A DNA stretch of 64,000 nt from Aspidapion aeneum. Lineage: Eukaryota > Arthropoda > Insecta > Coleoptera > Brentidae. The stretch spans positions 5,790,220 through 5,854,219 of the forward strand of contig OY755048.1 of assembly GCA_963576565.1 (NCBI GenBank), given 5' to 3'. A program made the position numbers and the translations under genes. Below are positions 1-9,563 of this stretch, piece after piece (within the stretch, counting starts at the first letter, position 1; every line of letters starts with the position of its first letter). The notes below the pieces were generated by a model. It was not told where the DNA came from. It did no database searches and saw nothing but the letters and a program-made list of their open reading frames with translations.

Positions 1-509
1 TTCTTTCTTTAATTTCACTTGTTGTTCATTGTTTACAAGTTTTAAACAAAAAAAGTAGGTTCTTGTTGGAAAAAACTTCATGTCACAAAACAAATTTTTT
101 ATAGACGAAAAAAATATGACAATTAAAAAATGTTGAAAACTGAAAATAATTTCGAAAGCAACAATTTGTTATTGAAAAATTGGTACGGTCGGCCACTTTT
201 CTAATGTCATCTTAAAATTGCATAAACTCATCTTGAAAGAGCTACTATACTTATTTGAAAAAACTACAAATAAGGGAACGTCCTTAAATTACGTAACGCA
301 CAAACTCAATATTTTTTACTTCCCCCCCCCCCTCGTAACGCACTTTCAAGAAAAACCGCATTGAAAAATATTGAATGTAACGCAAGGCCAAGAGGACATT
401 ATAAAGGTGGGCGAGTGTAGGAATTGCAAAAGTTTAGGTTATTTTAATAAGTATACAAGCTACATGGCCGGAAATTTTCACAAACTGGTTCAGTCCGCCC
501 CTGATATTA
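1..509. other. AT-rich sequence without a recognised gene
   Basis: No convincing coding region is visible. Around 277-355 there is a CGTAACGCA-type segment with a C homopolymer near 324-334, which looks like a worn dispersed repeat. The only open frame (371-559) has no recognisable protein character and runs into the inverted repeat that starts at 510. Confidence 0.5.
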
Positions 510-1239
510 TACAGGGTGTCTTTAAAAGGTCTGTACAAAATCTCAGCACATATTCCTGAGGTCAAAATAAGTTGATTTAAAGCAACTTACCTTAGTCCGA
601 GATTGCTCCGTTTCAGAGATAAAGGGTGGTGAATTTAAAAATTAATTTAAAAATTTCATGAGCAAAATTGCCGAAAACAGCAAACTTGCATAAAGCTTTG
701 AGAAAGAAAGTCAGTAGAAAACTGGCCGTTGCTATGACATTTTGCCAGTGTAAAACACTCTAGTGAAATAGTCATTCAAAATAATTTCAGTATTCCGTTG
801 TGGCAACGAACAATAAAAACGGAAATATCTCGAAATCACTTATTTTAGCGCATGTCAACAAGAGTACCTTTTTGGCTTAAAGAGATTGTGGAAAACATTT
901 TCTTAACAAAAAAAGTTAAAAGTTACACTGAGAAAAAAGTTATAGTCATTTTAAACTATAAAAAGATCATTGTGAAACGCCCCCTAACGGCCACAGTGAA
1001 CAGGAATCCATATTTAGGTTTCGCATCCCAAAAAACCCCCGAGTACCAATTTTTAAAGTAACGCGTTGAGAAATGTTCATAAATGCATTAAGACAATCGA
1101 GTTTCAATTTTTAAATTTACCACCCTGTATCTCTGAAACGGAGCAATTTCGGACTAAGGTAACTTACTTTAAATCGACTTATTTTGACCTCAGGAATATG
1201 TGCTAAGATTTTGTACAGACCTTTTAGAGACACCCTGTA
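510..1239. mobile_element. Non-autonomous DNA transposon with ~130-bp terminal inverted repeats
   Basis: The two ends are inverted copies of each other. The left end opens TACAGGGTGTCT at 510 and the right end closes with its complement at 1239. Similarity of roughly 90 percent continues for about 130 bp, including a shared block near GATTGCTCCGTTTCAGAG. The middle holds only a short frame (852-1061) with no known domain, so this is a MITE-like element without transposase. The ends are flanked by TA-rich sequence, so the exact target duplication is not resolved. Confidence 0.75.
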
Positions 1240-1738
1240 TATCATTTCGTTTGGAAGGGCCTATTTTCAACTTGGGGCGCTAAGCCCCCCTAGCTTTCCA
1301 CTAATTGCGCTCCTGAATCCATTTATCAACAGCAAACGTTTCCTTTTTTAATAACTTGTGTGATGGGTTTAGAAGTAGCCAGAACAGGTGGCTCTATTGC
1401 AGAATTCAGAAAAAAGCTGGTACTATATATATATGTATATATATATATATATATAGGTATATAAAACAGATTAAAAGAAGCTTCTTGTTAGTGATCTCAA
1501 AAGCAACCTCAGTCGGTAACTAAAAACGTTAACTTTTCTAATATTTGACCTTTGAAAACCCCTTTAACAAACAAACCGGCAAAGCTCTCGTTTTTGTTTT
1601 GTGGTAAGAGTAAAAGGCTTTTGGAGTAAAAAGTCAGACGATTTTTATTTATGAGAAATCAGCGATCGACTCATGAAATGAGAGTCATGACATATACAAA
1701 GATACAAAGAGCAGAGGCTACCTAGTTGCTTTGATTTA
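1240..1738. other. Intergenic sequence with an AT microsatellite
   Basis: No gene is seen. A run of alternating AT with a few GT steps lies at about 1423-1461. Near 1265-1300 there is a short GC-richer segment (GGGGCGCTAAGCCCCCC) that can fold on itself, typical of worn insect repeats. Confidence 0.5.
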
Positions 1739-3082
1739 TACAGGGTTTGTCAACGATCGTTTGGCCATAAAAAAATATGTGAACTGAAGTATAATAAGAG
1801 AAAATAAGAGACAGATAAATAGTTTAGCGCTGTTGTCAAGTTAGCATTCAAGAAAATGGTTTTCTTTTCGCGATCTAATGACGTTACTCTTACCGGCTGA
1901 GTAGGCCAAAGACGGCGATGCATAAAATCCTTAAAATCAATACTGCGAATCCGTAATTAAGTGTACAGGTAGAGCTTTCTAACATGGCAAAAATGTTAAA
2001 GGAGGTTACTACACGCACAAACAAAATATTCCACAAATTCAACTTTATGGATAACAAATTTCTTGGTCTTTATGTGTACCGATTTATTCTCAACCAGAGT
2101 TAGAAACCAATACTTTGAAAAGTAACTATTACATTACAAATTACTTTACAGGAATGTACTTAGAAAACTGTGTAATTAATTACAACAAAAAAATAACTTA
2201 ATTATAAATTTCCTACTTACAAAATAAAAAAAAGTAGTTGCCAATTACTTTTTTATTTATTTCTTTCACTTTTTCATAATTTGCAAAATGTGAAAATGCT
2301 TAATTTAGGAGCCCTCTTCCTTCGTAATACATTCCGAACTTACCCCTTAAGTTCAGTACGAAACGTGGATTGCTTTAAATAATAAAAGCAAAATAGCTTT
2401 TTACAAATAATAACAATCACTTTAGTAATTCAATTGCATTTTTGTAATTTCATTATAATTGGTGGCTTAAATAATTGCAATTACCATAACACCGCATTTC
2501 AACTTATTGTTTTTTTTTCAAGAGGAATGGCAATTCCATTTAAGGGACAAAAATAAAATTTTAAAAGGAGTAGTAAAACATCACAAACATTTTTTTCTGC
2601 AGACTGAAACCAGTAGAGGGGTAAGAGGTTTAGGGCTGTCGTACATGCCTACCCCAAAAATGTTGTCCCCTATTCTGTTTCCTGGATAGTGTATGGTGAC
2701 TTTTAGCAACTTGACTTCGTGAGCTGCCGCCAGGATATCGAACACTTAAGCGGCATTTAAGCGCGACTTTGATAAAAGAGCAAGGTTATTGTGTAAGAAA
2801 AAATTATTCAAAAATTGAATTTTTCTCGATTTAATGTTTCCCGATTAAAGCTAAAATAACGAAATAAATAATAATGACTATTTCTTCGTCTTATAAAAGT
2901 GGAAATCTTACTTTGATTGCTCCTGTTTAGTCATAAAAAACTATTAACGAATTTTGAGTTACAGCGGCAAACGCTCCTGAATATGCGCGTCTTTGGTCCC
3001 TCACTGACTTCTTGCTTTCCATAAGTTCATCGGTTTTTATACGCTTTTCATAAAGGCTAAATATTCGAAGTCGAGCCCTGTA
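1739..3082. mobile_element. TACAGGG-ended DNA transposon, copy A (interrupted)
   Basis: The left end (TACAGGGTTTGTCAACG) and right end (CGAAGTCGAGCCCTGTA) match the ends of a second copy at 58815-59586. The two ends are imperfect inverted repeats of about 35 bp. Copy A carries about 725 bp (roughly 2031-2755) that copy B lacks, and copy B carries sequence that A lacks. No transposase is recognisable. The short frame at 2507-2689 lies inside the extra segment and looks like chance. Confidence 0.65.
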
Positions 3083-3785
3083 TAATCACTCTAATTTTTT
3101 TGATCTGTAAAAAACTCGTTGGACTTTGTTACACACACCCTCAGTCGGTAAAGGTCATTTCAAAGGGACAAAATGATCGGTTAAAAATGCCCTGTTCAGG
3201 TTTCCAAAGGTGGCCAAGGATCCGTGCAATTGGACTTTCCGTAGTATTGGCATGGTGGCCTTAGCTTTGGCGTGAGACCGTGACTCTCATAATAGTTGAG
3301 TTGAGTTGAGAATAAAATTTTAAGTCACCGGGTGTTTGCCTCCAATTTAAGTAGAATGGCGACTTTTTTCATGTTTTTTTCACAAACTTTGGCTTATAAC
3401 TTTTTCTAAATTAGTTTTACAGAAAAACGTTTTTTGTTTGCAATAGAATTCAAGTAAGATGGTAAAAAAACGAGCTCCATATCACAAAAACTAACGCAGA
3501 TATTCCTTTTTTAAAAATTACCCAAAAAATAAAAAAAACTGCGGAATAAAGTTTTAGACTTCCCAGTCGCCTGGTGTTTGCTTCAAATTTGAGTTAGAAA
3601 GCCTGCCTGGCATCATTAATCCAAGATTGCGATGTTTTCCATGTTTTTTCACAAACTTTTGCTTTTAGGTTTTGCCATATCAACAATACAGAAAAATTGT
3701 ATAGGTTGTGATTTATTTGCAATAGGACACCAATTTTATTGTCGTTTTTGTAAGCTTTATTATTATTAGTAAAACATTTTAAAAA
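3083..3785. repeat. Two partial copies of a ~245-bp direct repeat
   Basis: A unit containing the motif GGTGTTTGCYTC followed by a TTTTTCACAAACTTT block occurs at about 3310-3560 and again from about 3555. A third partial unit lies at 4569-4615, beyond the R element inserted at 3786. An older short tandem array therefore seems to have been split by that insertion. No coding region is seen. Confidence 0.55.
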
Positions 3786-4480
3786 TACTCTGCCAATATA
3801 TGGGCCCCTAAGCTCACACTAGGCACTATAGATATAGTGTACGTGCGAGCTAATAAAACTAAAACCTGAAATATATCTTATTCAACTCCAGACTAAATTA
3901 CATTTTGTTTGATACCACACAAGCCATGTTTTGACTTAAACTCAAATTTTTGAAATCTACCTCCACCCTTAAAAACACAAAAACTAAACTGTATTTTGTT
4001 TAACGCCGGACTCAATTACCTTTCGTTTGATATTACACACGCCATATTTTCACGTAAACTTTAATTTTTGAAATCTACCCCCACCCTTTTTGAAGAAAAA
4101 AAACTAGAATGTATTTTGTTTAACTCCATACTCAACTACCTTTCGTTTGATATCACACACGCCATATTTTCACATAAACTCTAATTTTTGAAATCTTCCC
4201 CCACCCTTTTATTTGGCTTTTGTTTGGTGGATTTTGTTCATTTTTAAATGGGACCATCTCCACCCAAGACCCAGCCTAGGTACCGATTACTACAATCAAC
4301 CAAGCGGTTTTTGAGTTATGCGCGTTGGAACAGACAGACAGACAGACATACAGACAGACAGACAGACGGCGCGAAAAAAAAGATATATAAAAAATTTTGA
4401 AATAGGAGCAACTTTTTTTTTTCGAAAAAATTAGGATCATCATAGCTCACACTACTATAGTATAGTATATGTGTGAGCTA
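3786..4480. mobile_element. R-family repeat, copy 1
   Basis: Begins TACTCTGCCAATATATGGG and ends in a hairpin closing GTGTGAGCTA. Just inside each end lies an AGCTCACAC/GTGTGAGCT stem with a short loop. The body has about three degenerate tandem units of roughly 115 bp that share CCTTTCGTTTGATATCACAC. A (CAGA)n tract follows at about 4327-4368. Three further copies are at 6668, 52778 and 61196. No transposase or reverse transcriptase is encoded. Confidence 0.75.
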
Positions 4481-6667
4481 AAATTCAAGATTGAGCAAAA
4501 TAGTTTTGACTACCATCGATCAATTGGTTCGGTTCGTTGTATTGTATTCAATGTATCACTCAATGGTAAGACGCCGGGTGTTTGCCTCAAATTTGAGTTG
4601 GAGGGCCTATATTGTGACGATTATCCCAAAAAAAACATTAAATATTCCGTCAAAGTTATAAATTTTATGAGGATATTTTGGTTGACGCAATTTAGTTTAA
4701 ACAATTACACAAACATCGTAATGGATTCGTTTCCCTTGGTTCCTAGTGCCCTGAACGCAGATAGAAAAGCGATCTCTTATAGATGGTGAAATTCGATTTA
4801 GAAAGGATATTAAGAAAGAAAAATATTTCAGTAGTTATCTTGAAAGAGCAATTGATCTTAACCATGATCCTGACTGAAAAAACAAGGCAATCGTATAATC
4901 TGAAGACAACGGTTGAAACAAAAATGATTATTTCTTATTTCGGACACCACTAAGTAAACGGAAGTTCATAATTAATATCCCGTTGTGCGCGATGGAGACA
5001 TAGCTTTTCTATAGATTTAAAAAAATCCAAAACTTTCTGGAAGGATAAGCAGAAACAACTGCAGTGGCGGATCCAGAGGAACCCAGAAGGCATCTCTACC
5101 CCCTCCCAGACATAAAACTTTATTTATAGTTCTTCAGCTTCACTTCTTAAATTTTTATTCAAAATCTATTTATTATAAAAAAAAATTTTACCTTTCAATT
5201 AAATTTCCCAGCTGCTTTTTACTTCATTAAAAAAGAAAGTAGCGCAAGAGCATTTTCAATTTTTCTACCTGAAGTTTTTATTCTATACCTAATATTCTTA
5301 TCGGATAAATTTTTCTACTAACATAAGTAGACTCCTTTGACGTTGAGAGTTTCTTAACAAGATTGATGCAAAAGGAGCTCTATTAAAAAGAGAGGTTTAA
5401 ATCCTTCTTTCGTTTGGAGGGATTCAAAAAATGTCATGAAAGATGTAGTTGTCATGTGCCAACTTTAGTCACCAAATTAAATAGAGAAAAAATGCATGAA
5501 TTTTTTCATGATATAAATATTTTATATTATTACTTCGTCACCTAACAGTTTCCTAATTTGTTTAAATGTAAATTTTTTAGAATATTAAAAATTTTATTAA
5601 AAAAAACAAAGTATTTGCAAGCTCATCATGGTAATGTCCCTCTTCTCAACAACCCCACTTTTCGTTATATGTTTATTTTGAAAATTAAAAATACACATAC
5701 TTACGAATAAACAATAAAAGATAAAAAAATATTAATTCTTTATTTAAAATAAAAAACTACATTTCTACTAAAGTAATACAAATATACTTTAGTTATAATA
5801 ATTTAACCGGGAGAAAGCAGAAAAAACCACAGGGATAGCTGCGCGGATTCAGCAAATATAAAACTATGGCCACTCTACTACTAATATGGCAAGCATTGAA
5901 GGAAAACTTATTCACATCTCAATACTGTGCATATCAGTGACATAATAATTTGTGCTGGTTCATGTTTTAGTTTTAATTTACACCCTTACTATTATTTTAT
6001 TAAAAGAAATATAGGAGACATCAATTTTTGAAAATATTTACGCCATAAAAGAAGAAGGCTGCAACATCTAAAAAGTTATACATTTTCAAAAAAAAAAAAA
6101 AAAATTATAATTTCTCAACCCACAGTCGTCTCATTTTTAAGTTCTATTTTTAAAAAATCTGATAGGAAAGGGGTACGAATTTAGGGCATTAAAAACTTTA
6201 AGCAATGACGAAATGTGGGTCAAAAGTAAAAAGTTTTGTCCATTTTGTTAAAATTATTTTTTTTTTAATCATGAAAAGCTTAACTTCAACCCTCCAGAAA
6301 TTTTAGAAAACACCCATCGTGAGGGGGCTACAACCCTTATAATTTATATTTGCAAAAAAATTATATATTTTATGTTAACAAATATGGATGTCCCAATTTT
6401 CCCCTTATGTGTCGAAACCCGTCACCTTATTTTTGAGTTCTAATTTAAACAAATCGGTCAAGAAAATAGTATGACGAAATATGGATATTAAAAACCTTGA
6501 CTTTTTTGTAATATGTACCAATTTACTTTTTTACAAAAAAAAGATTACACAAGACAGGACAGGACTAATTTTTTTAAATAACCTTGACCCACTCAGGCAT
6601 GACGAAATGTGGGAAAAAATTTATTTTCCCTTATCCCGTCACACCTGTTTTTTAAAGAAAATTAAAA
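4481..6667. other. Intergenic sequence, mostly worn repeats
   Basis: Directly after the R copy is a third piece of the GGTGTTTGCCTC repeat (4569-4615). A GTGGCGGATCCAG motif at 5064, also seen at 51112 and inverted near 27930, marks the end of a hAT-like short element. From about 6040 to 6660 there is a repetitive segment with several TGACGAAATGTGGG-like motifs. The open frames at 4469-4789 and 6481-6693 show no known domain and are probably chance. Confidence 0.5.
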
Positions 6668-7228
6668 TACTCTGCCAATCTATGGGCACCTAAGCTCACA
6701 CTAGGTACTATAGTTATAGTGTGAGCTAATATAATCAAAAACTGAAATATATTTTTTTCAACTCCAGACTCAATTACCTTTCGTTTGATACCACACAAGC
6801 CATGTTTTGACTTAAACTCAAATTTTTTCAATCTACCCCCCACCCTTTTAAAAAAAACTAAAATGTATTTTGTTTAACTCCAGACTCAATTACCTTTCGT
6901 TTGATATCACACACGCCATATTTTCACTTAAACTCTAATTTTTGACATCTACCCCCACCCTTTTTTTTTTAATAAACTAAAATTCATTTTTTTTAACTCC
7001 AGACTTAATTACCTTTCGTTTGATATCACACACGCCATATTTTCACATAAACTCTAATTTTTGGAATCAACCCCCACCCCCCACCCTTTTATTTGGCTTG
7101 CGTTCGGTGGATTTTGTTCATTTTTAAATGGGACCATCACGGCCCAAAACCAAACTTAGGTACCAAATTTCATTAAAATCGGACAAGCGGTTTTTGAGTT
7201 ATGCGAGTTGGTCGTTACAGACAGACAT

Positions 7229-7279
<51 letters not shown>

Positions 7280-7413
7280 GCAAAACAAAAAAGTTTCAAA
7301 ATCATCTGAGACGCAAAGATATATAAAAATTTTTGAAATCGGAGCAACTTTTTTTTTCTCGAAAAAATTACGATCACCATAGCTCACACTACTTATAGTA
7401 GTAGTGTGAGCTA
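6668..7413. mobile_element. R-family repeat, copy 2
   Basis: Same layout as copy 1: TACTCTGCCAAT start, end hairpins of AGCTCACAC/GTGTGAGCT, tandem units with CCTTTCGTTTGATATCACAC, then a TTTCATTAAAATCGG..AAGCGGTTTTTGAGTTAT motif before the microsatellite. The (CAGA)n tract is at 7218-7280. The cysteine/valine/serine-rich frames across the microsatellite are translation artefacts of the repeat. Confidence 0.8.
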
Positions 7414-7609
7414 AAAAAACTACAAACAAATTCACGAAATATTAAATTTGAACCCTCTAGTTTATGTTGTCATAGTTTTGTTTTTAAATGTTTATTTTAT
7501 AAAGATGTTTAATGAAAAAATATATTAACAAAAAGTTTCACGGGCAAGACCTCAGAGGTAAAGGTAGCTACAGGGACGCGTTTATTTAAATAATTTAAAT
7601 AAATATATA
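7414..7609. other. Left flank of the errantivirus with one arm of an older inverted-repeat element
   Basis: Most of the segment is AT-rich. Positions 7525-7583 form an arm that is the near-exact inverted complement of 15402-15460 on the far side of the errantivirus. The last six bases (7604-7609, TATATA) are repeated at 15153-15158 as the errantivirus target-site duplication. Confidence 0.75.
7525..7583. repeat. Left arm of an inverted-repeat element split by the errantivirus
   Basis: A 59-bp segment containing GGGCAAGACCTCAGAGGTAA and GGGACGCGTTT. It pairs with 15402-15460 with about two mismatches. Removing the 7543-bp insertion between the arms would leave an element of about 390 bp, so the errantivirus landed inside its loop. 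Confidence 0.8.
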
Positions 7610-8031
7610 AGTTAAGTTCCAATAATTCACAGACGGCTTTTTAAAAACTAATTTTCTTTATTTAGTAAAACTTATTACTACTACTATGCTACTACTGCTA
7701 TAGCTAGAACTTGAATTAATTATCTGATTATGAAATGTGCTTTTATATGCTGACCTTTCACTTAAATGAAAACATAATGATATAATGTTAAAAACAACTT
7801 ATTAAGATATTAAACTAATGATGTACATAATGATATTTGGTTCTTAATTATAATGTTAAAAACAACTTATTAAGATATTAAACTAATGATGTTTGCATTC
7901 CAAAGTTTAAAAGCAATTTACTTATCAATAACAATTTCATAATTGTTATTGATTTTCTTAATGTTCTTTTAAATACTAATTATTATTATTTTTTAACACA
8001 GAATAAGGTGGATGTATAGAAGTACATTACT
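7610..8031 (-). repeat. 3' LTR of the errantivirus
   Basis: A 422-bp copy of the LTR at 14731-15152, with 3 substitutions. On the element strand it runs AGTAATGTAC to GGAACTTAACT. An AATAAA polyadenylation signal lies at 7657-7662 on the minus strand, about 48 bp from the LTR end. The LTR contains two copies of a 44-bp direct repeat (7781-7824 and 7849-7892) with a 68-bp period, placed in the upstream part where U3 control sequences would be expected. Confidence 0.95.
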
Positions 8032-8042
8032 CCTCCTTCCTT
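8032..8042 (-). other. Polypurine tract of the errantivirus
   Basis: On the minus strand the sequence AAGGAAGGAGG directly precedes the 3' LTR. This is the expected position and composition for the primer of plus-strand DNA synthesis. Confidence 0.85.
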
Positions 8043-8090
8043 AAAAAGAATCGTGTCCTCACGATTTCTCTTGTAATTCTATATCTTCAT

Positions 8091-9563
8091 CTAATTGTTT
8101 ATCTTCCATCTTTTAATAGTATTTCTAGATATTACCTTATTTCTAAAATATTTTTGAAAAATATAAACTATAGTAACGATAATCAAAAGGAGAATAAAAA
8201 TCAATAAATAATTATGCCCATTTTTCTGAAAACTGTAGGTTTCTAATTCTAATGGTTGAAAAAGATTTTCATTAATTTTTTCTGGCTGCAATACATGATT
8301 TAAATTCAAATTTATTTTTGAAGTGCTTCTAAAAGGTTTTAGTTCAAGATGATAATGTTCAATAGTATTAATTTTTGTTTCATATCTGTTTTGATTAAGA
8401 ACTACTGTACAATTTAATTTAACAATGTTACAGTTTTTCACGTCTTTACGTACTATCTTTTGACACAACTCTAAGATAGGGTTAGTTTTTGAAGTGCAAT
8501 AAATAATTTGTTTATTCTCCGTTTGTATGACATAATTATAGGAATTAGAAATTTCATGTTGAGTAATATTAAAGTTATTAATTTGATTATAGCAATACCA
8601 TTTATGATTATTATTTTTACACGTTTTAAACCAAGCTGAATTACAGACATAACTTGAAGGTGTTGTCATTAATAAATTATCATAAGGAATCGGATAAACA
8701 ATTGACATTTTACAAGTGTAATCCCTAAAAATTGGAATTCTTATAACTAAAACTAATACATTATCTTTGATAAGAATTGCGGTTTTACATAATTGTACTA
8801 ACTCTAAAGGCTGTCCTAATGGCCATAAAAAGGATTTAGGATAGTGTGTTCGTAAGTATTCCCAAAGTAATTTAATTTCAGTCGGATCCAAAATTTCTAA
8901 ATTTAGTGTTTCGGTCTGGGAAAATGATATTGTTCTTTCTAACATTTCTAGGTAGTTTTTAATTCTTTGTACTTGTAAATTAATACTCAAAATATTCCAT
9001 GTTTTATCAGTTTCATTATATCTTTCGGTAAGAACTGTTTGTAGTTCGCCTGAATGAAAATTGATATTATTTATAAGATCATTGTATTTGTTTGAAATGT
9101 GTTCGGCTAATGAACTATAATCATTTAATCGAGATGTTAATTTATTTTGATTTCGTGTCAATATGTCGAAGTGTTTATTTATTTCTTGTAGATCTTGCTC
9201 GTCAAGATTTCCTGTTACGAATTTTATTCCTGTACCCAAGAAATTTGCTAAGCCGCGTTTTTCACGATTAGGAATTAATTTATGATATGTAGCAAAACAA
9301 TTTGATATTAATTCGTTTGTTGCAAAAATCTGTTGTTTTACATAAAAGTTTTTTGATCTATTTATAATACTAAATGATTGATTTAAAATTTGCAATGTTT
9401 CAAAAGTTTGGGATAAGTTAAAATTTACATGAGTAGAATGAAGGTGGTCTTGTATGTAGGTTTGGTTAGATAGCGTTTCTAAGTATGTAGTTGCGTTAAT
9501 TGGTGTTATTTCCAGAGTTTGAACAGTCTGAAGAAGTAGGAATCTGAAAAGAAAGGTTCTTTC
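8091..9563 (-). CDS. env: Errantivirus envelope glycoprotein (env), main exon and open frame
   Basis: The open frame has no ATG near its beginning; it opens after a TAA at 9564-9566 and overlaps the 3' end of pol by 68 bp. Features fit an insect errantivirus Env, related to baculovirus F fusion proteins. There is a hydrophobic segment at the start (about 9550-9510), a basic REKR furin-type site followed by a GLANFLG fusion-peptide-like stretch (about 9266-9237), a heptad-like region after it, many N-X-S/T sites, and one membrane span about 22 residues from the C-terminus (near 8210-8157) with a short basic tail. A strong 3' splice site (CTTTCTTTTCAG) ends at 9544, and exon sequence would start at 9543. 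Joining to the leader donor at 14475/14474 puts an upstream ATG in frame, giving about 487 residues. The frame itself is unbroken. Confidence 0.88.
   Translation of the reverse strand, partial: ERTFLFRFLLLQTVQTLEITPINATTYLETLSNQTYIQDHLHSTHVNFNLSQTFETLQILNQSFSIINRSKNFYVKQQIFATNELISNCFATYHKLIPNREKRGLANFLGTGIKFVTGNLDEQDLQEINKHFDILTRNQNKLTSRLNDYSSLAEHISNKYNDLINNINFHSGELQTVLTERYNETDKTWNILSINLQVQRIKNYLEMLERTISFSQTETLNLEILDPTEIKLLWEYLRTHYPKSFLWPLGQPLELVQLCKTAILIKDNVLVLVIRIPIFRDYTCKMSIVYPIPYDNLLMTTPSSYVCNSAWFKTCKNNNHKWYCYNQINNFNITQHEISNSYNYVIQTENKQIIYCTSKTNPILELCQKIVRKDVKNCNIVKLNCTVVLNQNRYETKINTIEHYHLELKPFRSTSKINLNLNHVLQPEKINENLFQPLELETYSFQKNGHNYLLIFILLLIIVTIVYIFQKYFRNKVISRNTIKRWKINN
9543..9556 (-). 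other. Predicted 3' splice site for env mRNA
   Basis: On the element strand a pyrimidine-rich run ends in TTTTCAG, with the AG at 9545-9544, inside the last codons of pol. The exon starting at 9543 enters the env frame as the third base of a codon. This matches the 2-base overhang left by the leader donor. Confidence 0.65.

Noticed and set aside
852..1061. 69-codon frame inside the first inverted-repeat element
   Set aside because: Lies in the noncoding interior and arm of a MITE, with no domain or homologue recognised.
7128..7435. Frames rich in CLSV or QTDR repeats, also at 61655-61962
   Set aside because: They are translations of the (CAGA)n microsatellite in R elements, open in several frames at once.
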